Below, in pieces: positions 6,959 to 16,228 of a stretch of DNA of 64,000 bases. Numbering within the stretch: position 1 is the stretch's first letter; each line of letters begins with the position of its first letter. Made by a program: the position numbers and the translations under genes. The notes below the pieces were generated by a model that had not been told where the DNA came from, ran no database searches, and worked only from the letters and a program-made list of their open reading frames with translations. This DNA comes from Accumulibacter sp. (lineage in GTDB: Bacteria; Pseudomonadota; Gammaproteobacteria; Burkholderiales; Rhodocyclaceae). The DNA lies in contig NZ_JAZKUG010000001.1 of assembly GCF_036625195.1 (NCBI RefSeq), forward strand, positions 1,984,001 to 2,048,000, read 5' to 3'.

Positions 6959-9900
6959 ATGACTTACGGCAGCGAGAACAACAAGATCGAATGGGAGGGC
7001 CTGCTGGTCGAGCAGCCCTTCTGCCAGCAGCTCGAAATGATGGGATGGGAGTGGCTGACCGGTGACACCGATGTTCCCGAACTCACCGAGCGTGCAAATT
7101 TTCGTGAGGTGCTGCTGAAGGATCGGCTGGCCAACGCGCTGCGGAAGATCAATCTCGGCCCGCCTGGTGCAAATGGAGCGCAGCCCTGGCTGGATGAGGC
7201 TCGCATCGAGCGGGCAATTCGCCAACTGGAATTGACCGCCGGCCTGCGTTTGATGGAGGCGAATCGGCAAGCTACCGAATTGCTTTTCAAGGGTGCGGTG
7301 ACCGATGGCTTGCCCGGATGGGACGCTGGTCGTCAGCAACCGCTACGCTACATTGACTTCGACCATCCGGAGAACAACGACTTTCTGGTCATCAACCAGT
7401 TCAAGGTGCAACTGACCAGCGGGCGGGGGCACATCATTCCCGATGCGGTGCTGTTCGTGAATGGCATCCCGCTGGCTGTGGCGGAATTCAAGAGCCCAGG
7501 TATCGAGGCGCCTATCGCCCAGGCGATCAACCAGCTGCTGCGTTACACCAATCAGCGCAAGGAGTTGTATCCCGAACAGTACAGCGAAGACGAAGGGGCC
7601 GAGCGGCTGTTCCATACCAATCAGCTGCTGATCGCCAGCAACTTCTTCGAGGCCCGTGCGGCGACCATCGGTGCCCCGCCGGAAGCCTATCTGGAATGGG
7701 CAGATACCAGCCCGGTGCCGATGTCGCAGGTAGGCGAGGAAGTCGGGCTGATCCCGCGCACTCAGGAAATAGCCGAGGCCGAGGAGGTAGCGTCCGCCGA
7801 GCTGCGTGCGCTCGGGCCGGAGCAGGCAGATCGGGCCGGGACGCCGTTGTTCTATCGGCAACAAGCGCCCGAGACCTCAACTGACGCCGCGCAGTCTGTG
7901 GCACCCGCCGCCGACAACAAGGGCCTGGCGAGTCAGCAGATACTGGTCGCTGGCATGCTGCGCCCGGATCATCTGCTGGATGTGATCCGCAATTTCACCC
8001 TGTTCCAGTCGGGAGAAGGCAAGACGCGCAAGGTGGTGGCGCGCTATCAGCAGTTCCGTGCCGTGCACAAGGCCATCGAGCGCCTGAAAACGGGCCGCAG
8101 TCGGGTCGTGGGTGCGGAGCGGGACGAGCGCGGCGGCATCGTCTGGCATACGCAGGGTTCTGGCAAGAGCCTGACGATGGTGTTCCTGGTGCGCAAGATG
8201 CGCACGCTGGACGATCTCAAGAAGTTCAAGATCGTTGTAGTCACGGATCGCAGCGACCTGGAGAAGCAATTACGCGAAACGGCCTCCCTTACCGGCGAGA
8301 CCGTCCGCCCATCCGAGGGTGACAAGCAGCGGCGTGAGTCGGCGACTGCCGCGACACAGCGGATCCTGGCCGAGGAATCCCCGGATATCGTGTTCGCCAT
8401 GATCCAGAAATATCAGGATCAGGAGGCGCGGCGCGAGGCCGACAAGATCAAATTGACCATCGCCCGCAAGGAGATCCGCATCGCCGAGCAGGGGGAAAAC
8501 AAAGCCCCCGAGCGGATCGAGGAACTCAAGCAGGTCACCTTCGAGGAGAAAATCCAGTTCGAGCGGTTCCCCGAGCTGAACGACTCCGAGAACATCCTGG
8601 TGCTCGTCGATGAAGCTCATCGCTCCCACACCCGGACGCTACATCGGAACTTGCACAAGGCTCTACCGAATGCGGCCATCATCGGTTTTACCGGCACGCC
8701 CATTCTGTCCAAGGAAAAAACGGAGACGCGGGAAATCTTCGGCGATTACATCGACCGATATCTGCTTCAGGATGCAGAGATGGACGGCGCTACCGTGCCC
8801 ATCCTCTACGAGGGCCGCACTGCCGACGGCATGGTGAAGGACGCAACGAGTCTCGATCAGGTATTCGAGGACTTGTTCCGGGGATACACCGATACTGAAC
8901 TCGCCATGATCAAGGCCAAGTACGCGACACAGGGCGACGTGCTGGAAGCGCCGCTGCTGATCGAGAAAAAGGCGGCGGACATGCTTCGGCACTACGTGAG
9001 CGTGGTGCTGCCTGAGGGATACAAAGGCCAGGTGGTCGCCACCAGCCGCAATGCGGCGGCGATCTATTTCGAGAAACTCGCGGTAGCGAAGGCCGCTCTC
9101 GTGGCGCAGTTGGAGGCCATCTCACCGGCCATTCTTGCCCTATCCGAGGACGACCAGGCCAAGTTGGATGCCGAAACTCGATTCCTGATCGACGTGCATC
9201 CGAAGCTTGATCTGATTCGAGCGCTGGAATTTTCCGTGGTCATGTCCGGCAACCACAACGATCCCGAATCGTGGAAGAAGTGGACTGACAAGGAGAAACA
9301 GGAGGAACTGGTCGAGCGTTTCAAGCGACGTCTGGCGACAGCGAAGTCGGAGAAAACCGACCCACTGGGCCTCTTGATCGTAACCAATATGCTGCTGACG
9401 GGCTTCGATGCACCGATCGAGCAGGTGATGTATCTCGACCGCAGAATCATTGCGCATGATCTGTTGCAGGCTATCGCCCGCGTGAACCGCACCAGCGGCC
9501 TCAAACCGCGCGGCTACGTGGTGGATTACATCGGGGTAGCCCGCCATTTGAATGATGCCTTGGGCGATTACGACGCCGACGATCTCAAAGGCATCGGCCT
9601 CGACATCAATACCGAGCTGCCGAAGCTGCGTGACCGCCACGCGCGGGTGATGGCGGTGTTCTCGGATCGTGGTGTAACGGATTTGCTCAGCGGCGTCCAG
9701 GCGGCGGTCGACCTGCTCGCCGACCTGAAAATCCGTGCCGACTTCATCAACAAGCTGCGTCTCTTTTACGAAACGCTGAGCATCCTCGAACACCGTCCGG
9801 AGGTAACGCCGGAGATGTTCCGCGATGCCAAGTTGCTGGGCTTCATCAACAAGGTCGCCGCCAATTTGTATCGGGACTCGACGCTGAATTTGCTCGGCGT

Positions 9901-10531
9901 GCCAGAGCGTGTCCGGGCCTTGATCGACAAGCACGTAGCAGCCAGGGGTGTTGATCCCAAGATTCCGCCGATCACGATTACCGACACGGATTTCGAGAAG
10001 GTGGTGGCGGGGCAGAAATCATCGAAGACCCGAGCGGCCGAGATGCAGCACGCCGCGCGGTATCACATCGTCAGTTTTGAACTCCAGAACCCAGCCTACG
10101 CCAAGAAGATGAGCGAGAAGCTGAAGGAGATTCTCAAGTCCTTCAAGGACAACTGGGACGCGCTGGAACAGGCACTCAAACAGTTCATCAAGGAGTTGAA
10201 GGAGGGCGACCGTAACGACTTCCCGGGGCTCGATCCGGATGTTCAGGTTCCGTTTGTACGGCTGGTACTGGAAGTGGCATCCAAGAAAGCGGCGTTCGAC
10301 ACCACTCGGGAGCAACAACTGGTCTGCATGACGGTCGACCTCGTCGACCATATCCGGCAGGAAATCAAACGTGTTGGATTCTGGAAGAATGCTTACGCCC
10401 GCGAGATGCTGACCAAACATCTGGTGCGCCAGTTGATGACCACGGGTGGACTGCAAGCCCAAGCTGCACGAGATCTTGCCTTCCAGTTGGTGGCGCTGGC
10501 GAAACACAATCATGAGGTATTGGTGGGATGA
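6959..10531 (+). CDS. hsdR: Type I restriction endonuclease subunit HsdR
   Basis: ATP-dependent translocase and nuclease subunit of the type I complex. The 1190 residues show an N-terminal PD-(D/E)xK-type nuclease domain (D near residue 160 in IPDAVLFVNG, then AVAEFKS near 175) and an SF2 helicase motor. Motor motifs are TQGSGKS (Walker A, near residue 398), DEAHRS (near 550), TGTP shortly after, and QAIARVNRT (motif VI, near 836). A long helical C-terminal part binds the methyltransferase core in this family. A G-rich Shine-Dalgarno (GGGGGG, 3 nt before ATG) supports the start. It is the only gene in the operon not overlapping the gene upstream, and it overlaps the following metallopeptidase gene by 4 bp. 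All key motifs are intact, so restriction is probably active. Confidence 0.93.
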   Translation: MTYGSENNKIEWEGLLVEQPFCQQLEMMGWEWLTGDTDVPELTERANFREVLLKDRLANALRKINLGPPGANGAQPWLDEARIERAIRQLELTAGLRLMEANRQATELLFKGAVTDGLPGWDAGRQQPLRYIDFDHPENNDFLVINQFKVQLTSGRGHIIPDAVLFVNGIPLAVAEFKSPGIEAPIAQAINQLLRYTNQRKELYPEQYSEDEGAERLFHTNQLLIASNFFEARAATIGAPPEAYLEWADTSPVPMSQVGEEVGLIPRTQEIAEAEEVASAELRALGPEQADRAGTPLFYRQQAPETSTDAAQSVAPAADNKGLASQQILVAGMLRPDHLLDVIRNFTLFQSGEGKTRKVVARYQQFRAVHKAIERLKTGRSRVVGAERDERGGIVWHTQGSGKSLTMVFLVRKMRTLDDLKKFKIVVVTDRSDLEKQLRETASLTGETVRPSEGDKQRRESATAATQRILAEESPDIVFAMIQKYQDQEARREADKIKLTIARKEIRIAEQGENKAPERIEELKQVTFEEKIQFERFPELNDSENILVLVDEAHRSHTRTLHRNLHKALPNAAIIGFTGTPILSKEKTETREIFGDYIDRYLLQDAEMDGATVPILYEGRTADGMVKDATSLDQVFEDLFRGYTDTELAMIKAKYATQGDVLEAPLLIEKKAADMLRHYVSVVLPEGYKGQVVATSRNAAAIYFEKLAVAKAALVAQLEAISPAILALSEDDQAKLDAETRFLIDVHPKLDLIRALEFSVVMSGNHNDPESWKKWTDKEKQEELVERFKRRLATAKSEKTDPLGLLIVTNMLLTGFDAPIEQVMYLDRRIIAHDLLQAIARVNRTSGLKPRGYVVDYIGVARHLNDALGDYDADDLKGIGLDINTELPKLRDRHARVMAVFSDRGVTDLLSGVQAAVDLLADLKIRADFINKLRLFYETLSILEHRPEVTPEMFRDAKLLGFINKVAANLYRDSTLNLLGVPERVRALIDKHVAARGVDPKIPPITITDTDFEKVVAGQKSSKTRAAEMQHAARYHIVSFELQNPAYAKKMSEKLKEILKSFKDNWDALEQALKQFIKELKEGDRNDFPGLDPDVQVPFVRLVLEVASKKAAFDTTREQQLVCMTVDLVDHIRQEIKRVGFWKNAYAREMLTKHLVRQLMTTGGLQAQAARDLAFQLVALAKHNHEVLVG

Positions 10532-11229
10532 GCGTGGAAACGCTCTCGGTTGGCGATCTGCTATTTGAGGTCAGGCGCAGCAGTAGGCGCAGGACCTTGG
10601 GTCTAACCGTTGATCGATCAGGCGAGCTCAAGGTCTACGCGCCAGAAGCCACGCCTCGTGAGTACTTGGAAAAATGGGTCGAAGGCCGCTTGGTCTGGGT
10701 ACACCAGAAGCTGGCAATCAAGGAGGCATCTCGCCCCCCACTACCTTCAATGGAGTACGCGAGTGGTGATGCCATCTACTACCTGGGCCGAAGCTACCGC
10801 GTTCGCTTCGTGGCAGACCAGGCAGAACCCGTGCAGTGCCGAGTTGGGTGGCTCGAGTTGAGGCAGACGGACCGGGCCGCTGCTCGTACTTTGATCCGTG
10901 AGTGGTTTCAGGGAACCGGCGGGGCTTGGATCAAGGAACGCGTCACACTGTTGTCTGACCGGTACGGGCTTGCGCCCAGCGCCGTCGAGGTTCTCGATTT
11001 GGGCAACCGCTGGGGGTCCTGCAGCACGTCCGGTCGACTGAACTTCAACTGGCGACTGCTTCAGTTTCCAATCCGATTGATCGACTACGTGATCATCCAT
11101 GAGTTGGTCCATCTCGTGGCGCCACATCATGGCGACGACTACTGGCGTCGACTGGAGGCGCTGATTCCCGATTACGCCGATCGCAAAGCGCAGCTGCTCG
11201 AATCTACGCGGGAGTATGATCGTGTTTGA
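10528..11229 (+). CDS. YgjP-like (DUF45/SprT-type) zinc metallopeptidase of the hsd operon
   Basis: A 233-residue zincin-like protein with HELVH at about residues 191-195 and a third candidate zinc ligand in HHGDDYW, which matches the YgjP/DUF45 family. An upstream motif GNRWGSCS is also characteristic of this family (RWGSCs). Such genes are often found at the end of type I R-M loci, but the substrate is not established; control of R-M subunit turnover is one possibility. The ATG overlaps the hsdR stop as ATGA, making it the last gene of the operon. There is no signal peptide, so a cytoplasmic location is expected. Confidence 0.85.
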   Translation: MSVETLSVGDLLFEVRRSSRRRTLGLTVDRSGELKVYAPEATPREYLEKWVEGRLVWVHQKLAIKEASRPPLPSMEYASGDAIYYLGRSYRVRFVADQAEPVQCRVGWLELRQTDRAAARTLIREWFQGTGGAWIKERVTLLSDRYGLAPSAVEVLDLGNRWGSCSTSGRLNFNWRLLQFPIRLIDYVIIHELVHLVAPHHGDDYWRRLEALIPDYADRKAQLLESTREYDRV

Positions 11230-11550
11230 TTCGATTGGTGTGTGGGTCGGTGGGCGTACCTGCGCTGGCGAACGGTTCTTCGACTCGCAACGCTTGAAGC
11301 TTCATGACCGTGGTCGTCGGGTGGTTTCTCGACCGTCATGGCCACGTTGGCCGCAATGGCCAAGCCGTTTCGGCGGGACGCGGCATCACTGCAAGTTGCA
11401 CGAATGCGGCACGCTTTTCCGGGCCGCAAGCCATTCGGGATTCCTTCACTCATGCAAGTTGGCTTCGATCGCAGGGAGCCCTTTGGCTTGGCCGCGCGTT
11501 GCCGATTCATCCGTGAGTGCCCTAACGTTCATTTTTCGGGGTGGATGGCC
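11230..11550. other. Non-coding stretch after the hsd operon
   Basis: About 320 bp with no recognised gene. The open frame of the next gene continues upstream through this stretch, but that part has no family similarity that I can see and lacks a good ribosome binding site. A 9-mer TGCAAGTTG occurs twice about 64 bp apart. I see no clear terminator. This is the downstream boundary of the accessory operon. Confidence 0.4.
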
Positions 11551-13053
11551 ATGAAAACAGGAACCCGCTCGCAACCGCTCTATCATTCCAAGGCCTTGCG
11601 CAGCGTCGAGATGCTGGCGGCCGAGCAGCCGCTGATGCAGCGCGCCGGGCTCGCGGCCGCCGAGCTGGCGACCTCGCTCTGCCGCCTGCAGGGGGCAGCG
11701 GTGCTGGTACTGGCCGGACCCGGCAACAACGGCGGCGACGCCTTCGTCGCCGCCCGTCTGTTGCGCGAACGCCGCTTCGCCGTCAGTCTGGTCTTCGCCG
11801 GCGAGGTTGGCCGCCTGCCGCCGGACGCGGCGGCGGCGTGCAGGCGCTTCCTCGACGATGGCGGGACGCTGCTCGACGGCATCCCGGTCGGCGAGCGCTG
11901 GGCGATGATCATCGACGGCCTCTTCGGTATCGGCCTGCAGCGTCCGGTCGCCGGCCGCTACGGCGAGCTGGTTCAGGCAGCCAACACACTTGCCGCGCGC
12001 GACCGCTGCCCGCTGCTCGCACTCGACTGTCCGAGCGGCCTCGATGCCGACACCGGCAGGCTGTGCGGTGCGACCATCCGGGCCAGCCACACGATCAGCT
12101 TCATTGCCGGCAAGCCGGGCCTGCATACCGGTGACGGTCCGGATCATTGCGGCACGATCTCGGTGGCGTCGCTGGATCTCGACGCCGAGCGCCTGGCGAA
12201 GGCGAGTGCGCGCACGGTCGGCGTGGACCTGCTGCTCGATCACCTGCGGCCGCGCGCCCGCAATTCGCACAAGGGCAGCAACGGCGGCGCCGGCATCCTC
12301 GGTGGTGCGGCGAGCATGGTCGGTGCCGCCTTTCTCGCCGGTCGCGCTGCGCTGCGGCTGGGCAGTGGCCGCGTCTATCTGGGCCTGCTCGACGGGCAGG
12401 CGCCGGCGATCGACCCGCTGCAGCCCGAACTGATGCTGCGGCAGCCGGAATCGCTGCTGGCGGCGCCGCTGACCGCGCTCGCCTGCGGGCCGGGGATGGG
12501 CCGCGGCGACGATGCAGGGGAATGGCTGCGACGCGCCTGCTCGCTGCCGCTGCCACTGCTGCTCGATGCCGACGCGCTGCACCTGCTCGCCGGCGAGTCG
12601 GGCCTGCGGCAGGAGGTGCTGGCGCGTGCCGCGCCGACGCTGCTGAGTCCGCATCCGAGCGAGGCGGCTCGCCTGCTCGACTGCAGCACGGCAAGCGTGC
12701 AGGACGATCGGCCGCGCGCTGCGCGCGAACTCGCCGCGCGCTACGGCGCGGTGACGGTGCTGAAGGGCTGCGGCAGCATCGTCGCCGCACCGGGCGGTGA
12801 GTGGTTCGTCAATACCAGCGGCAACCCCGGGCTGGCGACCGCTGGCACCGGCGACGTGCTCAGCGGCTTCATCGTCGCCCTGCTGGCACAGGGATGGCCG
12901 GCGCTCGAGGCGATGCTGGCGGCGGTGCACCTGCACGGCGTCGCCGCCGACGAGCGGGTGGCCGCTGGCAGTGGGCCGATCGGACTGACCGCCGGCGAGA
13001 TCATCGACAGCGCGCGCGCCGCGTTCAACCGCTGGGTCGCGCGTGGCCGATAG
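11551..13053 (+). CDS. nnr: Bifunctional NAD(P)H-hydrate epimerase / ADP-dependent NAD(P)HX dehydratase
   Basis: Repairs hydrated NAD(P)H. The 500 residues comprise an N-terminal YjeF_N epimerase domain (about 1-215, with GPGNNGGDAFVAAR) and a C-terminal ribokinase-like dehydratase domain (about 225-495, with HKGSNGGAG, LDADALH, SPHPSEAARL and the ATP/ADP site NPGLATAGTGDVLSG). This is the YjeF fusion found in many bacteria. I chose ATG 11551 because GGGGTGG lies 6 nt upstream and the protein then begins as expected for the family; ATG 11545 is also possible, while the longer frame upstream is unsupported. The stop lies within the start of the next gene. Confidence 0.92.
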   Translation: MKTGTRSQPLYHSKALRSVEMLAAEQPLMQRAGLAAAELATSLCRLQGAAVLVLAGPGNNGGDAFVAARLLRERRFAVSLVFAGEVGRLPPDAAAACRRFLDDGGTLLDGIPVGERWAMIIDGLFGIGLQRPVAGRYGELVQAANTLAARDRCPLLALDCPSGLDADTGRLCGATIRASHTISFIAGKPGLHTGDGPDHCGTISVASLDLDAERLAKASARTVGVDLLLDHLRPRARNSHKGSNGGAGILGGAASMVGAAFLAGRAALRLGSGRVYLGLLDGQAPAIDPLQPELMLRQPESLLAAPLTALACGPGMGRGDDAGEWLRRACSLPLPLLLDADALHLLAGESGLRQEVLARAAPTLLSPHPSEAARLLDCSTASVQDDRPRAARELAARYGAVTVLKGCGSIVAAPGGEWFVNTSGNPGLATAGTGDVLSGFIVALLAQGWPALEAMLAAVHLHGVAADERVAAGSGPIGLTAGEIIDSARAAFNRWVARGR

Positions 13054-13933
13054 CCACGCTGGCGAGCGGCTCTCGGTTACCGGGGTCCTGTTCTGCCTGC
13101 TGGCGCTGTTCCTGTTCTCCGCTCTCGACGCGACGGCGAAGTACCTGAGCAGCTTCCTCGCCGTGCCGCTGCTCGTCTGGGCGCGCTATCTGGTGCAGTT
13201 GCTGCTGATGCTGCTGAGTGTCGCGCCGCGGCTCGGGCGCAGCATCCTGTTCACCCGCCGGCCGGGACTGATGGCGCTGCGTGGCGTCACCCTGGCGGGT
13301 GTGACGCTGCTCGGGCAGATGGCGCTGACGACGCTGCCGCTTGCCGAGACGACGGCGATGGTCTTCGTCGCGCCGCTGCTGGTGGCCTTGCTCGCGGGAC
13401 CGCTGCTGCATGAACGGGTCGGCTTGCGGACTTGGCTGGCGACCCTCGCCGGTTTCTGCGGGGTGCTGCTGATCGCGCGGCCGGGTGGCAGCCTGAGTGC
13501 TGCCGGGGTGGCCTGCGCGCTTGGCGCGGCGCTCTTCTATGCCGCCTACCAGTTGCTGACGCGCAAGCTCGTCGCCAGCGAACCGCCGCTGCGCCTGCTC
13601 TTCCATACGGCGCTGTTCGGCACGCTGGCGCTGACGCCGCTGCTGTCCTTGCATTGGGATGGACGGCTGCCGAGCCTCGGGCAAGGGCTGCTCATCGTCT
13701 CGCTCGGCGTGTACGGGGGGGTGGGCCATTTCCTGCTGATCCGCGCCCTGCAGCGGACGCCGGCATCGCTGCTCTCGCCGCTGCTCTACGGCCAGCTGGT
13801 CTGGGCCACCCTGCTCGGCTGGCTGGTCTTTGCGCAGTTGCCGGATGCGCTGACGATGGCCGGCATGCTGATCATCGGCGCCGCCGGGCTCAGCCTTGCC
13901 GTCGGCGCTCGAGCCGGCGGCCTGGCGGGCTAG
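13043..13933 (+). CDS. EamA/DMT-family permease
   Basis: Inner-membrane protein of 296 residues with about ten hydrophobic segments in two halves, as in the drug/metabolite transporter superfamily (two EamA repeats). The start is GTG 13043, inside the nnr reading frame, giving an 11-bp overlap. The N-terminal repeat includes LVWARYLVQLLLM and GLMALRGVTLAG; the second repeat carries YAAYQLLTRKL. The substrate cannot be told from sequence. Its stop TAG shares the palindrome CTAG with the stop of the convergent sugar kinase. Confidence 0.85.
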   Translation: MADSHAGERLSVTGVLFCLLALFLFSALDATAKYLSSFLAVPLLVWARYLVQLLLMLLSVAPRLGRSILFTRRPGLMALRGVTLAGVTLLGQMALTTLPLAETTAMVFVAPLLVALLAGPLLHERVGLRTWLATLAGFCGVLLIARPGGSLSAAGVACALGAALFYAAYQLLTRKLVASEPPLRLLFHTALFGTLALTPLLSLHWDGRLPSLGQGLLIVSLGVYGGVGHFLLIRALQRTPASLLSPLLYGQLVWATLLGWLVFAQLPDALTMAGMLIIGAAGLSLAVGARAGGLAG

Positions 13934-14883
13934 CCACGATCGAGTTCGCGCAAGACGACGTCGGCCATCAGCGCCGCGAGCTGCGGCCGCGGCGGCAGAC
14001 CGCTGCCGACCATGCCCAGCTTGGCGCTGGCGCAGGCGATGGCGAGGCGAGCACTGTCCGCCAGCCGCCAGCCGCGCAGACAGCCGGCGATCTGGCCGGC
14101 GAGCAGTGCGTCCCCGGCACCGACGGTGCTGCTGACGATCGTCGGTGGCGGGATCGCCTGCAGGCAGCGATCGGCGGTGACGAACAGCGCGCCGCGCTCA
14201 CCGAGCGAGACCACCACCTGCTCGATGCCGCCGGCGACGAGTCGTCTGGCGGCGCTGGCGGCGGCAGCGGAGTCGGGCAGCGGCTCGCCCGTCAGTTCCT
14301 CGAGTTCGGCGAGATTCGGCTTGATCAGCCACGGTCGGGCGCTGACTCCGAGCTGCAGGGCGACGCCGCTGGTGTCGAGCGCGACCCGCTTGCCCGCTGC
14401 CTGCAGGCGGGCGATCAGCTCGCGGTAGAGGCCGGCGGGGACGCTGGCCGGCAGGCTGCCGGCGAGCACGAAACAGCTGCAGTCGGCAACCAGGACGTCG
14501 ACCGCTCGTTCGACTTCCTCCAGGTATCCTTCACCAGGGAAGCAGCCGTGAAGGTTGATCTCGGTCACCTGCGGCGGCGCGCCGCTGACGATCTTGATGT
14601 TGCTGCGCGTGCGACCCGGGAAGCGCACACAGCGGTCGCAGATTCCCTTGCTGGCAAACAGTCGCTCGAAGACTTCGGCATTGTCGCTGCCGAGCAGCCC
14701 GGTGAGGGCAACGCCGACGCCGAGGTCGGCCAGGCAGGCGGCGACATTCACCGCCTTGCCGCCGGCGTGGATTTCCTCCCGGCTGACGCGATTGAGCGCT
14801 CCAACGGTGAAGCCCGCAATGCCGATGTGGTGGTCGATCGCCGGATTCAGGCCGATGGTGGCGACAGCCAGGGGAAGACTCAT
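13930..14883 (-). CDS. PfkB-family hexose-phosphate kinase (1-phosphofructokinase type)
   Basis: Cytoplasmic sugar-phosphate kinase of 317 residues. It begins TIGLNPAIDH, has the PfkB signature GGKAVNVA near residue 41 and the catalytic GAGDALLAG near residue 258, and the family-typical KPNLAELEELTG. These match 1-phosphofructokinase/6-phosphofructokinase-2/tagatose-6-phosphate kinase; the exact substrate is not resolved. There are no PTS genes nearby, so a Pfk-2-like role is possible. The start ATG at 14883 lies 52 nt after the stop of the sensor kinase gene on the same strand, so cotranscription with the two-component genes is possible. The stop overlaps the convergent permease stop. Confidence 0.85.
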   Translation of the reverse strand: MSLPLAVATIGLNPAIDHHIGIAGFTVGALNRVSREEIHAGGKAVNVAACLADLGVGVALTGLLGSDNAEVFERLFASKGICDRCVRFPGRTRSNIKIVSGAPPQVTEINLHGCFPGEGYLEEVERAVDVLVADCSCFVLAGSLPASVPAGLYRELIARLQAAGKRVALDTSGVALQLGVSARPWLIKPNLAELEELTGEPLPDSAAAASAARRLVAGGIEQVVVSLGERGALFVTADRCLQAIPPPTIVSSTVGAGDALLAGQIAGCLRGWRLADSARLAIACASAKLGMVGSGLPPRPQLAALMADVVLRELDRG

Positions 14884-14935
14884 CAGCCGTAGCCGCGGTG
14901 GACCGTTGCGCAGCCGGGCCAAGGCTGGCCGGGGC

Positions 14936-16228
14936 TCATGCCGCGGGTTGCCGGGCGGCGAGGTGGAGTTCCGCGGTGAAGCCGCGCTCGACCGCGGGCA
15001 GTTGCAGGGATCCGCCGTGGGCACGCGCAATGAGATCGACCAGCAGCAGTCCGAGACCACCGCCAGCCGCATCGACCTGGCCGCGCAGTACGTTCTGCAG
15101 GCGCTCCCTTTCCCCTTCGCTGACGCCCGTGCCATTGTCGTGGACGCGCAGGACGTTGCTGCCCGGTAGCGACAGATGGATGGTGGTGGCACCGTGGCGC
15201 AGTGAATTGTCGAAGAGGTTGAGCAGCGCGGCGGAGAGCAGGTCGGCATCGGCGGTCAACATTCGCCGGTCGGCAAGCTCGAAGGTCAGACCCTCGACCG
15301 CGAGGCGCGGGATCAAATCGGCGACGTCAAGCTCCTGTGGATGCAGCGCGGCCGAACTGCGGAAGAGCGCCAGGAGGGCACTGACGACTCGGTGCAGGCG
15401 GCGTGCAGCGGTTCGCACGCGCTGCAGGCGGGGCTGCAGACTCGCGGGCGACTCGCGCAGGGCGACCGCAAGCTGTGCGTCGATGCCGGCGAGCGGGGTG
15501 CGCAGCGAGTGCGCGGCATGGCCGGTGAAGGCTCTCTCGCGCTCCAGCCGGAGAGCCACTCGTCGGGTCAGCTCGTCGATGGCGCGGTGCACCGGTTGCA
15601 GTTCCCTGCGCTCGGCCGGGCCGAGCGCCGCGCCAGGGTCTTCCGGATCGCCATCGGCGAGGTGCTCCGCCAGGCGCTGCAGAGGTCGCAGTTCGTGGCG
15701 AATCTGCGCCTGCAGCCAGACCTGTGCCAGCAGGGTGATCGCCAGCGTCGCCAGCGCTGCGTTCAGCGCCGTTTCTGCCAGCGCCTCCTGGCGCTCGGCG
15801 TGCGTCTGCGCGACATAGAGCCAGCGCCTGCCATCGGTCAGGGGAATGCCGAAGACGCGCCACGCGTCGCTGTCGCTGAAACCTCCGGAGGCAACCAGGC
15901 GCAGCGGTGCGGCGGGTGCCAGCGCCGAGGCGGCGACCACCTGCGCCCCGCTCTCGGCGAGGTGATCGACCACCTGCCAGGCAAAGCGCCCGCTGGCGCT
16001 CGTTGCCGGGCTCTCTGCGGAGCCTGCCGGCCCGATCGCCGGCAGCTGTGACAGCGGACCGCGCAAACCCTCGGCTGCCGCCTGCAGCGTGTCGTCGAGC
16101 AGTTCGTCAACCTCGTCGTGCACGGTCAGCCAGACGGCAGCGGCGACGGCGATGATCCACAGCATCGACGAGGCGAGCAGTACGAGGGTCAGGCGAGCCC
16201 GGATCGAAGGTGGCGGCAGGGCTTTCAC
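14936..16228 (-). CDS. Sensor histidine kinase, PmrB/QseC-like
   Basis: Membrane sensor kinase of 430 residues. One N-terminal transmembrane helix (LTLVLLASSMLWIIAVAAAV), a periplasmic sensor region (about 35-165, starting HDEVDELLDDTL), a second membrane segment, HAMP-like linker, an H-box AHSLRTPLAG, N-box LFDNSLRHG, and ATP-site motifs VHDNGTGVSEGE and GGLGLLLVDL. The GTG start at 16228 overlaps the response regulator stop (GTGA), so the two proteins are translationally coupled. The divergent eptA-type gene and a PmrA-box-like repeat suggest it senses envelope stress or cationic peptides. Confidence 0.87.
   Translation of the reverse strand: MKALPPPSIRARLTLVLLASSMLWIIAVAAAVWLTVHDEVDELLDDTLQAAAEGLRGPLSQLPAIGPAGSAESPATSASGRFAWQVVDHLAESGAQVVAASALAPAAPLRLVASGGFSDSDAWRVFGIPLTDGRRWLYVAQTHAERQEALAETALNAALATLAITLLAQVWLQAQIRHELRPLQRLAEHLADGDPEDPGAALGPAERRELQPVHRAIDELTRRVALRLERERAFTGHAAHSLRTPLAGIDAQLAVALRESPASLQPRLQRVRTAARRLHRVVSALLALFRSSAALHPQELDVADLIPRLAVEGLTFELADRRMLTADADLLSAALLNLFDNSLRHGATTIHLSLPGSNVLRVHDNGTGVSEGERERLQNVLRGQVDAAGGGLGLLLVDLIARAHGGSLQLPAVERGFTAELHLAARQPAA

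Noticed and set aside
910..11229. A DarT toxin, macrodomain or other known toxin next to the DarG-like domain
   Set aside because: No DarT-like ADP-ribosyltransferase motifs and no macrodomain seen in any frame of the operon.
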